Positions 33,624 through 43,585 of a stretch of 64,000 nucleotides of DNA are shown in pieces. Source of the stretch: Sphingomonas parva (ex Maeng et al. 2020) (GTDB lineage Bacteria > Pseudomonadota > Alphaproteobacteria > Sphingomonadales > Sphingomonadaceae); the NCBI RefSeq assembly GCF_004564275.1, contig NZ_SPDV01000015.1:17568-81567 (forward strand), read 5' to 3'. The stretch's first letter is position 1; each line of letters begins with the position of its first letter. The position numbers and the translations under genes are program-made. The notes below the pieces were generated by a model. That model was not told where the DNA came from and made no database searches. It worked only from the letters and a program-made list of their open reading frames with translations.

Positions 33624-35195
33624 TCAGGCGCCGAGAACGGTCTTGCCGTCGAGGAGCCGATCGTAAGGCGAGGAGTCCCTGAGCTCGGGCGGCAGCAGCG
33701 CCTCCGGCATGTCCTGGTAGCAGACCGGCCGCAGGAAACGGTCGATCGCCATCGTGCCGACCGAGGTCGAGCGGCCGTCCGCGGTCGACGGATAGGGGCC
33801 GCCATGGACCATGGCGTGCGCCACCTCGACGCCGGTGCCGAAGCCGTTGACCAGGATGCGGCCGACCTTGCGCTCGAGCACCGGGATCAGCTTGCGGGCG
33901 TCCTCGTGATCGGCCTCGGTGATGTGCAGCGCCGCGGTCAGCTGGCCTTCGAGGCTGTCGAGCACGCTGGCGAGCTCGGCCTCGTCGCGGCAGCGGACGA
34001 CCAGCGAGGCCGATCCGAACACTTCTTCGGCCAGCTTGCGGTCGGCGAGGAAAGCCTCGGCGGTGGTCGAGAACAGGCCCGGCACGCCCTGATAGCCCTG
34101 GCCGGCCTGGCCGCGGGCGATCGTCTGGACCGCGGTGTGGCTGCGCAGCGCCTCGACCCCGGCCTCATAGGCCTGGTGGATGCCCGGGGTCAGCATCGTC
34201 GCCGCACTGGCGCTCTGCAGCGCATTGCCGGCGCCGGCGATGAACTCGTCGAGCTTGTCGCTCTCGATCGCGAGGATCAGGCCGGGGCTGGTGCAGAACT
34301 GGCCGGCGCCCATCAGCAGCGAGGTGATGAAGCCATGCGCGATCTTCTCGCCGCGCTCGGCCAGCGCGCCCGGAAACAGGATCACGGGGTTGATCGAGCT
34401 CATCTCGGCATAGACCGGGATCGGCTCCGGCCGCGCCTGGGCGATCTTCATCAGGGCGGTGCCGCCGCCGCGCGAGCCGGTGAAGCCGACCGCCTTGATC
34501 CGGGGATCGGCGACCAGGCCCTGGCCGATGTCGCGGCCGGTGTCGAACAGCAAGGAGAAGACGCCTTCGGGCAGGCCCGAGGTGCGCACCGCAGCCTGCA
34601 CCGCGCGGCCGACCAGCTCGGAGGTGCCGAGATGCGCGGAGTGCGCCTTGACGACGACGGGGCAGCCGGCGGCAAGCGCCGACGCCGTGTCGCCGCCCGC
34701 GACCGAGAAGGCGAGCGGGAAATTGGAGGCGCCGAACACCGCCACGGGGCCGAGCGGGATCTTGCGCAGGCGCAGGTCCGGACGCGGCAGCGGCTGGCGC
34801 TCCGGCATGGCCGGATCGATCCGCAGGTCGAGATAGCGGCCATCCCGGACGACCTGGGCGAACAGGCGGAGCTGGCCGACGGTGCGGCCGCGCTCGCCCT
34901 CCAGACGGGCGCGCGGCAGGCCGGTCTCGGCCATCGCGCGCTCGATCAGCGCATCGCCGATATCGAGGATGTTCTGGGCGATGGTCTCGAGGAAGCGCGC
35001 CCGCGTCTCCGGCTCGAGGCTGCGATAGGGATCGAACGCTTCCCAGGCGAGCCGGCAGGCCTCGTCGAGCTCGGCGCGGGTGGCGCCGCGATAGACCGGA
35101 TCCAGCGTCTCGCCAGTGGCCGGGTTCACCGCCCGCGCTTCTCCGGAAGTTCCGGAAAGGCTGCGGCTGCCGATGAACATTTCTCCGTTGATCAC
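33624..35195 (-). CDS. Aldehyde dehydrogenase, alpha-ketoglutaric semialdehyde dehydrogenase type
   Basis: A 523-residue NAD(P)-dependent aldehyde dehydrogenase. It has [28 protein letters not shown], the general-base glutamate in AEMSSINP and the catalytic cysteine in [10 protein letters not shown] (about residue 301). Length and these segments match the 2,5-dioxovalerate dehydrogenases that finish non-phosphorylating pentose or sugar-acid breakdown. The GTG at 35195 has AAGGAG six bases upstream; the longer frame from 35234 lacks a ribosome binding site. No other pentose genes are near, so the pathway is uncertain. Confidence 0.88.
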   Translation of the reverse strand: MINGEMFIGSRSLSGTSGEARAVNPATGETLDPVYRGATRAELDEACRLAWEAFDPYRSLEPETRARFLETIAQNILDIGDALIERAMAETGLPRARLEGERGRTVGQLRLFAQVVRDGRYLDLRIDPAMPERQPLPRPDLRLRKIPLGPVAVFGASNFPLAFSVAGGDTASALAAGCPVVVKAHSAHLGTSELVGRAVQAAVRTSGLPEGVFSLLFDTGRDIGQGLVADPRIKAVGFTGSRGGGTALMKIAQARPEPIPVYAEMSSINPVILFPGALAERGEKIAHGFITSLLMGAGQFCTSPGLILAIESDKLDEFIAGAGNALQSASAATMLTPGIHQAYEAGVEALRSHTAVQTIARGQAGQGYQGVPGLFSTTAEAFLADRKLAEEVFGSASLVVRCRDEAELASVLDSLEGQLTAALHITEADHEDARKLIPVLERKVGRILVNGFGTGVEVAHAMVHGGPYPSTADGRSTSVGTMAIDRFLRPVCYQDMPEALLPPELRDSSPYDRLLDGKTVLGA

Positions 35196-35381
35196 GTCAA
35201 TCTCCTTGCCGCCCGATGTCGGTGCCTGCGGCATCTAGGCGGAGCGGCGGCGCTTTGAAAGGGGAGGGCGCAGCGCCGCCGCACGAGAGCGAGGAGGCGC
35301 GGGCTTTTCATTTCGGTTGCAACGCTTTACGTCGCGCCCAGCGTGCCTCGTCCGGGAGCCGCGCCGGTGGATGTGTATTCG

Positions 35382-38288
35382 ATGGTTCAGCTCTCCGAGG
35401 TCCATTCTTTGGGTTTCCTCCTCGGCGACGGCGAGATGGCCGCCCGCACGCGCGATTACGACTGGGCATCGACGCCGCTCGGTCCGCCGGAGACCTGGCC
35501 GCAATCCCTCCGCTCCGCGACCGGCATCTGCCTCCATTCGAGCTTCCCGACCGCCATCTACTGGGGCGACGAATTCCGCCTGCTCTACAACGACGCCTGG
35601 GCACCGATCCCGGCCGATCGCCACCCCTGGGCGCTGGGACGGCCGGCACATGAGGTCTGGGCCGACATCTGGGACATCATCGGACCCCAGCTGCGCGGCG
35701 TGGTGGAGAGCGGCCAGGGCCTGTCGGAGTTCGACCGGATGCTGCCGATGGAGCGGAACGGGCGGGCCCGGGAGACCTATTGGAACTACAGCCTGACCCC
35801 GATCCTGGGCGAGGACGGCCGCGTCGCCGGGGTGTTCAACCAGGGGCACGAGGTTACCCAGCGGGTTCTCGCCGAGCGGCGGCAGGCGTTCCTGCTGGCG
35901 CTCAGCGACGCGCTGCGCCCTCTCGGCGATCCCAACGAGATCATCGTGCGGGCGCAGCAGATGCTCGGCGAACATCTGCGCGCGCACCGGGTCGGCTATG
36001 GCGAGGTCGATGCGACCGAGCGCTTCTTCACCACCGAGAACAACTGGACCGACGGCACCATCCCGTCGCGCCACGGCACGCACGATCTCGCCGGCTTCGG
36101 CGAGGAGGTGCACGGGCGGCTGAAGCGCGGCGAGCCGCTCGTCATCGACGACGTCGAGACCGATCCGCGGACCTGCTCGCCCGCCTATCTCGCCGCCTTT
36201 GCGGCGATCGACACCAAGGCCGCGATCACCGCCTCGCTGGTTCGGGACGGACGGATGGTCGCGGCGCTCTACGTCCATAGCCGGGAGCCGCGCAGCTGGA
36301 CCGCGAGCGACGTGGCGGTCGTCGGCGACGTCGCGGAACGCACCTGGTCGGCGGTCGAGCGTGCCCAGGCGCAGGCGCAGACCGCCGCCGCGCGCAGCCG
36401 CCTCCAGGCGGTCTATGACGCCGTGCCGGTCGCCATCGTCATCGCCGATGCCCCGTCGGGCCGGATCGTCGGCGGCAACGCCCAGGTCGAGCGCGTTTTC
36501 GGCCATCCGGTGCTGCCCTCGCCCGACGTCGAGGCCTATCGGCAGTGGATCGGCTTCGACGCGACCGGCCGCCAGATCGCTCCGGAGGAGTTCCCGCTCG
36601 CCCGGGCGCTCCGCGGCGAGGAAGAGCGGCCGGAGATCGAGACGCTCTACGAGCGCGGCGACGGGCGTAAGGTCTGGCTGCGCCTGATCGGCTCCGCGGT
36701 GAAGGACGAGCGCGGGCAGATCCAGGGCGCCGTGGTCGCCGCGCTCGATATCGACCGGCACAAGCGCGCCGAGGCGGCGCTGCGCGACCTCAACGACGTG
36801 CTCGAGCACAAGGTCGCCGAGATCGCGGCCGAGCGCGACCGGGTGTGGAGCAACTCGCGCGACCTGCTCACCATCGCCGATGCGGAAGGGGTGTTCCGCG
36901 CGGTCAGTCCGTCGTGGCAGGCCATCCTCGGCCATGCGCCCGAAGAGGTGATCGGCCGCAACTTCCTCGAGTTCGTTGTCCCGGACGACGTCTCGCTGAG
37001 CCGCAGCAGCCACGACCAGGCGGCGGTCCGCGATCTCAGGAATTTCGAGAACCGCTTCATGCACAAGCACGGCGGCTATCGCTGGATCTCGTGGCACACC
37101 GCGGTCGAAGGCGGGCTGGTCTACGGCTATGGCCGCGACGTCACCGAGGAGAAGCAGCGCCGCGCCGAGCTCGAGCAGGCGCAGGAGGCGCTGCGCCAGA
37201 GCCAGAAGCTCGAGGCGATGGGGCAGCTGACCGGCGGCGTCGCGCACGATTTCAACAATCTGCTGTCGCCGATCATCGGCGGGCTCGACCTGCTCCAGCG
37301 CAAGCAGCTCGGCGACGAGCGGGCGCAGCGGACGGTCGCCGGCGCGCTTGCCTCGGCCGAGCGGGCGAAGGTGCTCGTCCAGAGGCTGCTCGCCTTCGCC
37401 CGGCGGCAGCCGCTGCAGCCCTCCGCCGTCGACATCGGCCGGATCGTCGAGGGCATGGCCAGCCTGCTGGCGAGCACGCTGGGCCCGCGGATCCGCCTGG
37501 TGCTCGAGATCGAGGCCGGCCTGCCCGCCGCGCGTGCCGACGCCAACCAGATCGACATGGCGCTGCTCAACCTCGCGGTGAACGCGCGCGATGCGATGCC
37601 GGACGGCGGCGCGCTGACCATCGCGGTCGACGTCGAGACGATCGCGCCCGGCGCCGCCGAGCGCCTGGCCGCCGGTTCCTACATCCGCCTGCGGGTCAGC
37701 GACACCGGCTGCGGCATGGACGCGCGGACGCTGGCGCGCTGTGTCGAGCCGTTCTTCTCGACCAAGGGCATCGGCCAGGGAACCGGCCTCGGCCTGTCGA
37801 TGGTCCACGGCCTCGCCGCGCAGCTCGGCGGCGGCCTGGCGATCGACAGCAAGGTCGGCGTCGGCACGACCATCACCCTGTGGCTGCCGACCTCGGCCGC
37901 CGCGGCCGAGGAAGAGGAAGCGGACGAGGCGCTGCCCGCCGGCGCCGCGGCCGGGGTGGCACTCGTCGTCGACGACGAGGACCTGGTCCGCGCCTCGACC
38001 GCGGGGATGCTCGAGGACCTCGGCTACGAGGTGATCGAGGCGAACTCGTCCGAGGAGGCGCTGCGCATCCTGGAGGGCAGCGCAATCGACCTGCTGGTGA
38101 CCGACCATCTGATGCCGCACATGACCGGCAGCGAGCTCGCCCGCACCGCGCGGCAGCGCTGGCCCGAGCTGCGGCTGCTGATCGTCTCCGGCTATGCGGA
38201 GGTCGAGGAGATCGCGCCGGACCTGCCGCGGCTGACCAAGCCGTTCCGCCTCTCCGACCTCGCCGGGGCGCTCGCGGCGAATTCCTGA
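35382..38288 (+). CDS. Hybrid sensor histidine kinase with PAS, GAF and receiver domains
   Basis: A cytoplasmic protein of 968 residues without transmembrane segments. In order it has an N-terminal PAS-like domain (WPQSLRSATGICL), a GAF domain (about 165-320), two PAS domains (about 340-460 and 480-610), a HisKA domain with GQLTGGVAHDFNNLL (phospho-His about residue 622), an ATPase domain (NLAVNARDAMPDGG, GTGLGLSMVHGL) and a receiver with phospho-acceptor Asp at about 908 (VTDHLMPHMTG). Such proteins phosphorelay to an unlinked response regulator. The ATG at 35382 is used; a GTG at 35343 would add 13 residues. No response regulator gene is adjacent. The N-terminal domain could bind light or redox ligands, which cannot be decided here. 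Confidence 0.92.
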   Translation: MVQLSEVHSLGFLLGDGEMAARTRDYDWASTPLGPPETWPQSLRSATGICLHSSFPTAIYWGDEFRLLYNDAWAPIPADRHPWALGRPAHEVWADIWDIIGPQLRGVVESGQGLSEFDRMLPMERNGRARETYWNYSLTPILGEDGRVAGVFNQGHEVTQRVLAERRQAFLLALSDALRPLGDPNEIIVRAQQMLGEHLRAHRVGYGEVDATERFFTTENNWTDGTIPSRHGTHDLAGFGEEVHGRLKRGEPLVIDDVETDPRTCSPAYLAAFAAIDTKAAITASLVRDGRMVAALYVHSREPRSWTASDVAVVGDVAERTWSAVERAQAQAQTAAARSRLQAVYDAVPVAIVIADAPSGRIVGGNAQVERVFGHPVLPSPDVEAYRQWIGFDATGRQIAPEEFPLARALRGEEERPEIETLYERGDGRKVWLRLIGSAVKDERGQIQGAVVAALDIDRHKRAEAALRDLNDVLEHKVAEIAAERDRVWSNSRDLLTIADAEGVFRAVSPSWQAILGHAPEEVIGRNFLEFVVPDDVSLSRSSHDQAAVRDLRNFENRFMHKHGGYRWISWHTAVEGGLVYGYGRDVTEEKQRRAELEQAQEALRQSQKLEAMGQLTGGVAHDFNNLLSPIIGGLDLLQRKQLGDERAQRTVAGALASAERAKVLVQRLLAFARRQPLQPSAVDIGRIVEGMASLLASTLGPRIRLVLEIEAGLPAARADANQIDMALLNLAVNARDAMPDGGALTIAVDVETIAPGAAERLAAGSYIRLRVSDTGCGMDARTLARCVEPFFSTKGIGQGTGLGLSMVHGLAAQLGGGLAIDSKVGVGTTITLWLPTSAAAAEEEEADEALPAGAAAGVALVVDDEDLVRASTAGMLEDLGYEVIEANSSEEALRILEGSAIDLLVTDHLMPHMTGSELARTARQRWPELRLLIVSGYAEVEEIAPDLPRLTKPFRLSDLAGALAANS

Positions 38289-38437
38289 CGCGGCCGCCGC
38301 TCTCCCGGCTTCGTCGCAAAGCATGAGAGATCTCCGCGCCGATTTGGATCAAACGGATTGAACCGGAAATCCCGGCGAGCGCCACCCATGGCCGCGCACC
38401 CCTGCGTTCGCGGCAGGGGGCCACGCGGGAGAGGGAC

Positions 38438-40051
38438 ATGGCAGACATCGACGGCACCGCAGGCAACGATCTTCTGAACGGCACCGAGGAGCGCGATCGG
38501 ATCAGGGGCCTGGCCGGCAACGACATCATCAATGGGCTCGGCGGCAACGACGTCATCGACGGCGGCGACGGCGACGACCGGATCAACGGCGGCGCCGGAG
38601 CGGACGTGATCGACGGCGGCAACGGCAACGACCTGGCCAGCGGCGGCGACGGCAACGACATCATTCGCGGCGGCGCGGGCATCGACCGGCTGACCGGCAA
38701 TGCCGGCAACGACATCATCGACGGCGGCGACGGGCGCGACACGGTGCTGTCCGGCGGCGACGGCAACGACATCGTCTACGGCGGCAACGGCAACGACACG
38801 CTCGACGGCGACGCCGGCAACGACATGCTGTTCGGCGGCAATGACGACGACGTGCTGTTCGGCCTCGACGACAACGACCTCCTCTCCGGCGACGCCGGCG
38901 ACGACGAATTGTTCGGCGGGCGCGGCAACGACGTGCTCTCCGGCGGCGACGGCGACGACGAGATCCAGGGCGAGGAGGGCGTCGACCTGCTCTCCGGCGG
39001 GGCGGGGGTCGATCGGTTCGTCTTCTTCACCAGCGCCTTCCAGCCGGACTCGATCTTCTCCGCGCGTGACGTGGTGACCGACTTCCAGGGCGCCGGGATC
39101 GCAGGGGGCGACGAGCTCCGGCTGAGCGGAGAGACCTATGCCTTCGTCGGCGCGCTGACGATCAGCCCGCGCGTCGGCGCGGCGCTGCCGGGTGCGGGCG
39201 ACGGCGTCACGCAGGTCGGCTACGCCCAACGCGGCGGCAACACCTATCTGATCGCCGACACCAACGACAACGGCCGCCTCGACGGCGACGACTTCACCGT
39301 CGAGTTCCAGGGCCGGCACGCCTTCACCACCGACGACTTCGTGTTCACCGATTTCGTCATCGCCGGCACCAACGGCGACGACGTGATCTTCGGCACCGAG
39401 GGCGACGACCGCATCTTCGCCGCGGGTGGCAACGACGTGGTCTTCGCGCTCGGCGGCAATGACGAGGTTCATGGCGGCGCCGGCGACGATTATCTCGACA
39501 GCGGCGCCGGAGCGGACAATCTGCTCGGCGAGGAGGGCAACGACACGCTCACCCTGGCGAGCAGCGACATCGGCGGCAGCGCGTTCGGCGGCGACGGCAA
39601 CGACGTCATGTTCGGCAGCGACAGCTCGTTCAGCTTCTTCGACAACCAGATCGACGGCGACGCCGGCGACGACGATCTCCATGCCGGTACGGTCGGCACG
39701 ACGATGAACGGCGGCCTCGGCACCGACCGGCTGTTCAGCAGCGCCAGCGACGACCAGATGAGCAGCGGCCGCGATCTCGACACCTTCCTGCTCGACGGCG
39801 CCCAGGATCTGTTCGTCTACGGCGGGACGGGACGGTGGAGCGAGGAGGGCAGCTTCTTCGGCGACCTGATCTTCGGCTTCGAGGACGGCGTCGACCTGTT
39901 CGACATGCGCGGCAGCGGCCTGACCTTCGCGGACCTGACTATCGTCAACGGCGATTTCGAGACGGTGATCAGCTCGAGCCGCGGCCAGATCACCATCGTC
40001 GAGGGCTTCGACGAGCCGGTCGACATCACCGCCGCCGACTTCCTGTTCTAG
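38438..40051 (+). CDS. RTX calcium-binding repeat protein, probable type I secretion substrate
   Basis: A 537-residue acidic protein without a signal peptide. Residues 1-190 are almost wholly GGxGxDxxx nonapeptides forming parallel beta-rolls; a second repeat block lies at about 310-370. Between and after these are non-repeat domains. The C-terminus DITAADFLF ends in hydrophobic residues, as in type I secretion signals. The ATG follows GGGAGAGGGAC. No enzyme domain was recognised. The nearest exporter genes are about 7 kb downstream and may serve it. Confidence 0.9.
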   Translation: MADIDGTAGNDLLNGTEERDRIRGLAGNDIINGLGGNDVIDGGDGDDRINGGAGADVIDGGNGNDLASGGDGNDIIRGGAGIDRLTGNAGNDIIDGGDGRDTVLSGGDGNDIVYGGNGNDTLDGDAGNDMLFGGNDDDVLFGLDDNDLLSGDAGDDELFGGRGNDVLSGGDGDDEIQGEEGVDLLSGGAGVDRFVFFTSAFQPDSIFSARDVVTDFQGAGIAGGDELRLSGETYAFVGALTISPRVGAALPGAGDGVTQVGYAQRGGNTYLIADTNDNGRLDGDDFTVEFQGRHAFTTDDFVFTDFVIAGTNGDDVIFGTEGDDRIFAAGGNDVVFALGGNDEVHGGAGDDYLDSGAGADNLLGEEGNDTLTLASSDIGGSAFGGDGNDVMFGSDSSFSFFDNQIDGDAGDDDLHAGTVGTTMNGGLGTDRLFSSASDDQMSSGRDLDTFLLDGAQDLFVYGGTGRWSEEGSFFGDLIFGFEDGVDLFDMRGSGLTFADLTIVNGDFETVISSSRGQITIVEGFDEPVDITAADFLF

Positions 40052-40065
40052 GCAGTTGCGGTCCG

Positions 40066-40099
40066 AAGGGCGCTCGCGGCCCGACCCGGGAGCGCCCTT
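40066..40099 (+). terminator. Terminator-like hairpin after the RTX gene
   Basis: AAGGGCGCTC (40066-40075) pairs perfectly with GAGCGCCCTT (40090-40099), 15 bases after the RTX stop codon. The following bases are not T-rich. Confidence 0.7.
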
Positions 40100-40277
40100 C
40101 CACGCCCATAAGGCCCTCCACCGCAGAACATGCGGTCTGCGCTCCTGGAGGCAAGGGGTTGATCGGACGGGCGGACTCACCTCGCGTTCAGTCTTGAACC
40201 GCTATCGACCACGCCCACATGGTTTGCGTGCCGGCCCCGGGCAGGGCCGCACGTCCAGGCGTCAGGAGAGACTTTTC

Positions 40278-40694
40278 GTGCGTAAGCATTTGGTTGCGTT
40301 CGCGGCCGGTCTGGCCGCTGTGTCGAGCATCCCCGCCGCGGCGGACGCCGCGAGCCCCGGCCAGGCGGCGGGCGTCTGGCGCAATCCGAAGAACACGGTG
40401 CACGTCCGCATGCAGTCGTGCGGCGAGAGCGTCTGCGGCGTCGTGATCTGGGCCGATGCCCGCGCCCAGCAGAAGGCGCGCGAGGCCGGCACGCCGCGCC
40501 TGATCGGCACCAATCTGTTCCGCGAATTCCGGCAGACCGGCCCCGGCGAATGGAGCGGCCGCGTGTTCGTGCCGACGATCGGCAAGACCTTTTCCGGTTC
40601 GATGAAGGCGGAAGGCCGCAACGCCATCACCGGCAAGGGCTGCCTGATCGGCCGCTTCCTGTGCAAGCAGCAGACCTGGGTGCGGATCGGCTGA
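40278..40694 (+). CDS. DUF2147-like exported protein
   Basis: A 138-residue protein with a signal peptide (cleavage near AAADA, about residue 23) and the DUF2147 pattern GVWRNPKNTVHVRMQSC followed by CGVVIW, with later DTIGK-like and cysteine-containing GKGCLIGRFLCKQ segments. Four cysteines could form disulphides. The GTG at 40278 follows AGGAGAG. Function is unknown; family members are periplasmic. It stands alone between two hairpins. Confidence 0.8.
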   Translation: MRKHLVAFAAGLAAVSSIPAAADAASPGQAAGVWRNPKNTVHVRMQSCGESVCGVVIWADARAQQKAREAGTPRLIGTNLFREFRQTGPGEWSGRVFVPTIGKTFSGSMKAEGRNAITGKGCLIGRFLCKQQTWVRIG

Positions 40695-40718
40695 GGCGGG
40701 GCGCCGGATGGGTGCGGC

Positions 40719-40747
40719 GCCTGTAAACAACAGGTGTTTTTACAGGC
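40719..40747 (+). terminator. Intrinsic terminator of the DUF2147 gene
   Basis: GCCTGTAAA (40719-40727) pairs with TTTACAGGC (40739-40747); the loop contains a T-run. It lies 25 bases after the stop codon. Confidence 0.65.
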
Positions 40748-40968
40748 CGGGGCGGCGCGTTTCGGCACCGCCCGCCCGATCATTCCTGTTCCGCCCTCTC
40801 GTCCCCGAGGGTCGCACCCTGCGGTGCGCGTGGCGGAACGGCCAAATCAAAGCCGGGTGCAGGATCGGCGCGGCCGCCGCTGCCACGGGATGACAGTGGC
40901 GGGTCCGGCGGCAGGCTGCCCAGACGGTGGCCCGGCACCCGTGCCGCGGCGCAAATGCTGCAGTGCGC

Positions 40969-40994
40969 ACCGTAAATCGACCGTTATTTACGGT
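40969..40994 (+). terminator. Inverted repeat followed by T-run, possible end of a small transcript
   Basis: ACCGTAAAT pairs perfectly with ATTTACGGT around an eight-base loop, and CAGATTTTT follows. No coding gene ends here, so it may end a small RNA or be a regulator site. Confidence 0.4.
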
Positions 40995-41253
40995 CAGATT
41001 TTTGCGATGCAGCGAATTTCCGCTGCTGATCGGCGCGCCGGCGAAGCCCTTCCCCTGCGTTCCCGGCCCGCGCTTCCACTCCCTCACAGTGCGGCGACAT
41101 CCTGATCCGACCGCAAAAGCCAAGCCTGCACCGCTGCTGAGAAGGCCAAGGCGGAGGAGCGCCGCCGGCCGATCCGCCGCCGATGGATAGCTTCACACCG
41201 TCAAAGAGCCGAGTTCTCAGAACGGTGGAACATAACACGAACATCCATCAAAG

Positions 41254-41864
41254 TCAAACCGCGTCGGCCTCCGCGCGCGCCAGCCAGATCGTGTGGCCGC
41301 CGCAGTCAGGGTCCTCGACGACGTGGTCGATCACGGCGAAGTCGTGCTCGCGGAGCAATGTGCGATATTCGGCGGGGTCGAGGCTGGCATGGTAGAGCGG
41401 CTCGCCGTGCATCGTGCCGATCGCCTCGCCCGCGGCGGGGCCGCTGGTGAACAGAAGGGCCGCCCCAGGCGCGGCGTGGGCAGCGAAGATGCCGAACATC
41501 GCGCGCTGCCGCTCCGCGGTCAGATGAAAAAGCTGTCCCAGGCGAGAATGCCGTCGAAGCGTCGCCCGAGGGCGAGCTCGGTCATGTCGGCGACCCGCCA
41601 ATCGTGACCGGGGAAGCGCTCGGCGCAGAGCGCGACCATCCTCGGCGCGACGTCGATCCCGGTGACGTGCAGTCCCGCGTCGATCAGGTGCCGGGCGATG
41701 GGGCGGCCCGACCCGCAGCCGAGATCGAGCACTCGGCCGGCGGGCTGCACCTGCGCGAGAAAGCGGTCGATCCACGCGCGGTCGACGAAGCTGTCGCGGC
41801 GCGCCTCGTCCCACGCCTCGGCGTGGCGCTCGTAGAGCTCGGGAATGCGGTCGGACGGACGCAT
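41254..41864 (-). pseudogene. Class I SAM methyltransferase, frameshifted
   Basis: The N-terminal part (from ATG 41864) has the SAM-binding motif RVLDLGCGSGRPIARHLI and the second strand VTGIDVAPRM, and stops after GILAWDSFFI. The rest of the family sequence (HLTAERQRAMFGIFAAHA through HTIWLARAEA) continues in another frame to 41254. Adding one T to the five-T run (A-run at 41527-41531 on the plus strand) restores one reading frame of about 203 codons. So this is either a recent inactivating deletion, a sequencing error in a homopolymer, or slippage. Substrate unknown. Confidence 0.8.
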
Positions 41865-41907
41865 CCGATCACATTGGGCCGGCGCCGGCTCTGCCCGCAA
41901 GCGCGTC

Positions 41908-42915
41908 TCAGAGTTCGAGGCAGATCTTGCCGAAATGGGCGCCGCTTTCCTGGTGGCGGAAGGCGTCGGCGATCGCCTCCAGCGGAAAGGACCGGTCGAT
42001 CACCGGCGGCGTGCCGATCGCCTCGAGCGCGCGGACGTAATCCTGCTGGTCGCGGCGGCTGCCGACGATCAGGCCCTGGAGCCGCGCCTGCTTGGCCATC
42101 AGGAACGCGGTCGGCACCTCGCCGCCGCGGCCGGTGAGCACGCCGATCAAAGCGATGTGCCCGCCGATCCGCACCGCGGTAATCGACTGGGTCAGGGTGG
42201 CCGGGCCGCCGACCTCGACGACGTGATCGACGCCGCGGCCGCCGGTCCAGCGCAAAGCCTCGGCGCCCCAGTCCGGATTGCTGCGATAGTTGATGACGTG
42301 GTCGGCGCCGAGATCGCGCAGCCGTTCGAGCTTTTCGTCGGACGAGGAGGTGGCGACGACCTGCGCGCCCATCGCCTTGGCGAGCTGGAGCGCGAAGACC
42401 GAGACGCCGCCGGTGCCGAGCACGAGCACGGTGTCGCCGGCGCGAAGGCCGCCGTCGACGACCAGCGCCCGCCAGGCGGTGAGGCCGGCGGTGGTGATCG
42501 TCGCCGCCTCGGCATGGCTCCAGCCGGCGGGGGCGTGGGTGAACCAGCTCGCCGGCGCCACCACTGCCTCGCGGGCGTAGCCGTCGATGCCGTCGCCGGG
42601 CGTGCGGGCAAAATCGGCGACGGTCGGCGGACCGTCCTGCCAGTCGGGGAAGAAGCAGGAGACGACGCTGTCGCCCGGCTCGAACTCGGTGACTCCGGCA
42701 CCGACCGCCTCGACCAGGCCGGCGCCGTCCGACATCGGGATGCGCCCGTCCTCGGCCCGCATCGCGCCGATCACGACCCCGTAATCGTGGTAGTTCAGGG
42801 AGCTGGCGTGGATCCCGACGCGGATCTCGCCGGGCCCGGGCGCGCCGGGATCGGGATCGTCGACCAGGCGGAGGCGATCGAGCCCGCCGGGCGCCTCGAG
42901 ACGGACGGCCCTCAT
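41908..42915 (-). CDS. Zinc-type medium-chain alcohol dehydrogenase / quinone oxidoreductase
   Basis: A 335-residue MDR protein with an N-terminal GroES-like domain ([10 protein letters not shown]) and a Rossmann domain with [20 protein letters not shown]. The [10 protein letters not shown] and [10 protein letters not shown] segments are typical. Cysteines for a structural zinc are not evident, which favours the quinone-oxidoreductase-like branch using NADP(H). Its ATG overlaps the glyoxalase stop codon (ATGA), so the two genes are coupled and may share a role in aldehyde detoxification. Confidence 0.88.
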   Translation of the reverse strand: MRAVRLEAPGGLDRLRLVDDPDPGAPGPGEIRVGIHASSLNYHDYGVVIGAMRAEDGRIPMSDGAGLVEAVGAGVTEFEPGDSVVSCFFPDWQDGPPTVADFARTPGDGIDGYAREAVVAPASWFTHAPAGWSHAEAATITTAGLTAWRALVVDGGLRAGDTVLVLGTGGVSVFALQLAKAMGAQVVATSSSDEKLERLRDLGADHVINYRSNPDWGAEALRWTGGRGVDHVVEVGGPATLTQSITAVRIGGHIALIGVLTGRGGEVPTAFLMAKQARLQGLIVGSRRDQQDYVRALEAIGTPPVIDRSFPLEAIADAFRHQESGAHFGKICLEL

Positions 42916-43439
42916 TCCGCTGCCTCCCGCTCTGCCTGGGCGGCGACGGTGGCCGCCATGCCGTTCGGCGACAGGATCTCGATCCAATAGCCGTCCGGAT
43001 CGGCGATGAAGGCGATGCCCTTCATCCTGCCGTCCTGCGGCCGCTTGACGAACGTCACGCCGAGGGTCTCGAAGCGGGCGCAGGCCGCCTCGACGTCGGG
43101 CACCGAGACGCCGAGATGGCCGAAGCCGCGCGGCTCCGCGTTGCCGTGATGGTAGCCGGCGAAGCCGGGATCGCTTTCCGTGCCCCAATTGTGGGTGAGC
43201 TCGAGCGTCGTCTCGCGGGTGAAGACGAAGCGGGCGCGCTCGGCGGGATCGTCGGGCACGCTCTCGCCGTCGCGCAGGAAGGCGAGGAAGAAGAGCGAGA
43301 AGCGCATCTCCTCGAAATCGAGCCGCTGCAACAGGGTCATGCCGAGGATCTCGGCGTAGAAACGGATCGACGCGTCCGGATCGCGGACGCGGAGCATGGT
43401 CTGGTTGAGCGTGTAGTCGCGGGTGGCGGGATCTGACAT
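42912..43439 (-). CDS. gloA: Lactoylglutathione lyase (glyoxalase I)
   Basis: A 175-residue VOC-fold protein with [20 protein letters not shown] and LGM, the metal ligand glutamate in [29 protein letters not shown] and [10 protein letters not shown]. It isomerises the methylglyoxal-glutathione adduct to lactoylglutathione. The ATG at 43439 follows GAGG. It is the first gene of a two-gene operon with the MDR dehydrogenase. Confidence 0.93.
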   Translation of the reverse strand: MSDPATRDYTLNQTMLRVRDPDASIRFYAEILGMTLLQRLDFEEMRFSLFFLAFLRDGESVPDDPAERARFVFTRETTLELTHNWGTESDPGFAGYHHGNAEPRGFGHLGVSVPDVEAACARFETLGVTFVKRPQDGRMKGIAFIADPDGYWIEILSPNGMAATVAAQAEREAAE

Positions 43440-43585
43440 GGGTCCTCGAGGCTGGAGCGGGGTAGGGGCCCCGCGTGATGCCTCAACGCCGGACCGGCAC
43501 GCTCGACGCCCGCCGCGCGCCACTTTGCGGCGAATAGACGGCGTGCGGCGGCGGCTTGTCCTCTGTCGAGAGGCCGCGGGGCGGC

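Larger units (their letters stand above)
40695..41253. other. Gene-free stretch with two hairpins
   Basis: No convincing coding frame is seen. The stretch holds the terminator of the DUF2147 gene (40719-40747), a 9-bp inverted repeat followed by a T-run (40969-40994) and otherwise GC-rich sequence. A small RNA ending at the second hairpin is possible but unsupported. Confidence 0.5.

Noticed and set aside
38440..39010. Regular short DNA repeats resembling a CRISPR array
   Set aside because: They are in-frame codons for GGxGxDxxx nonapeptides with degenerate third positions, without constant repeat units or unique spacers.
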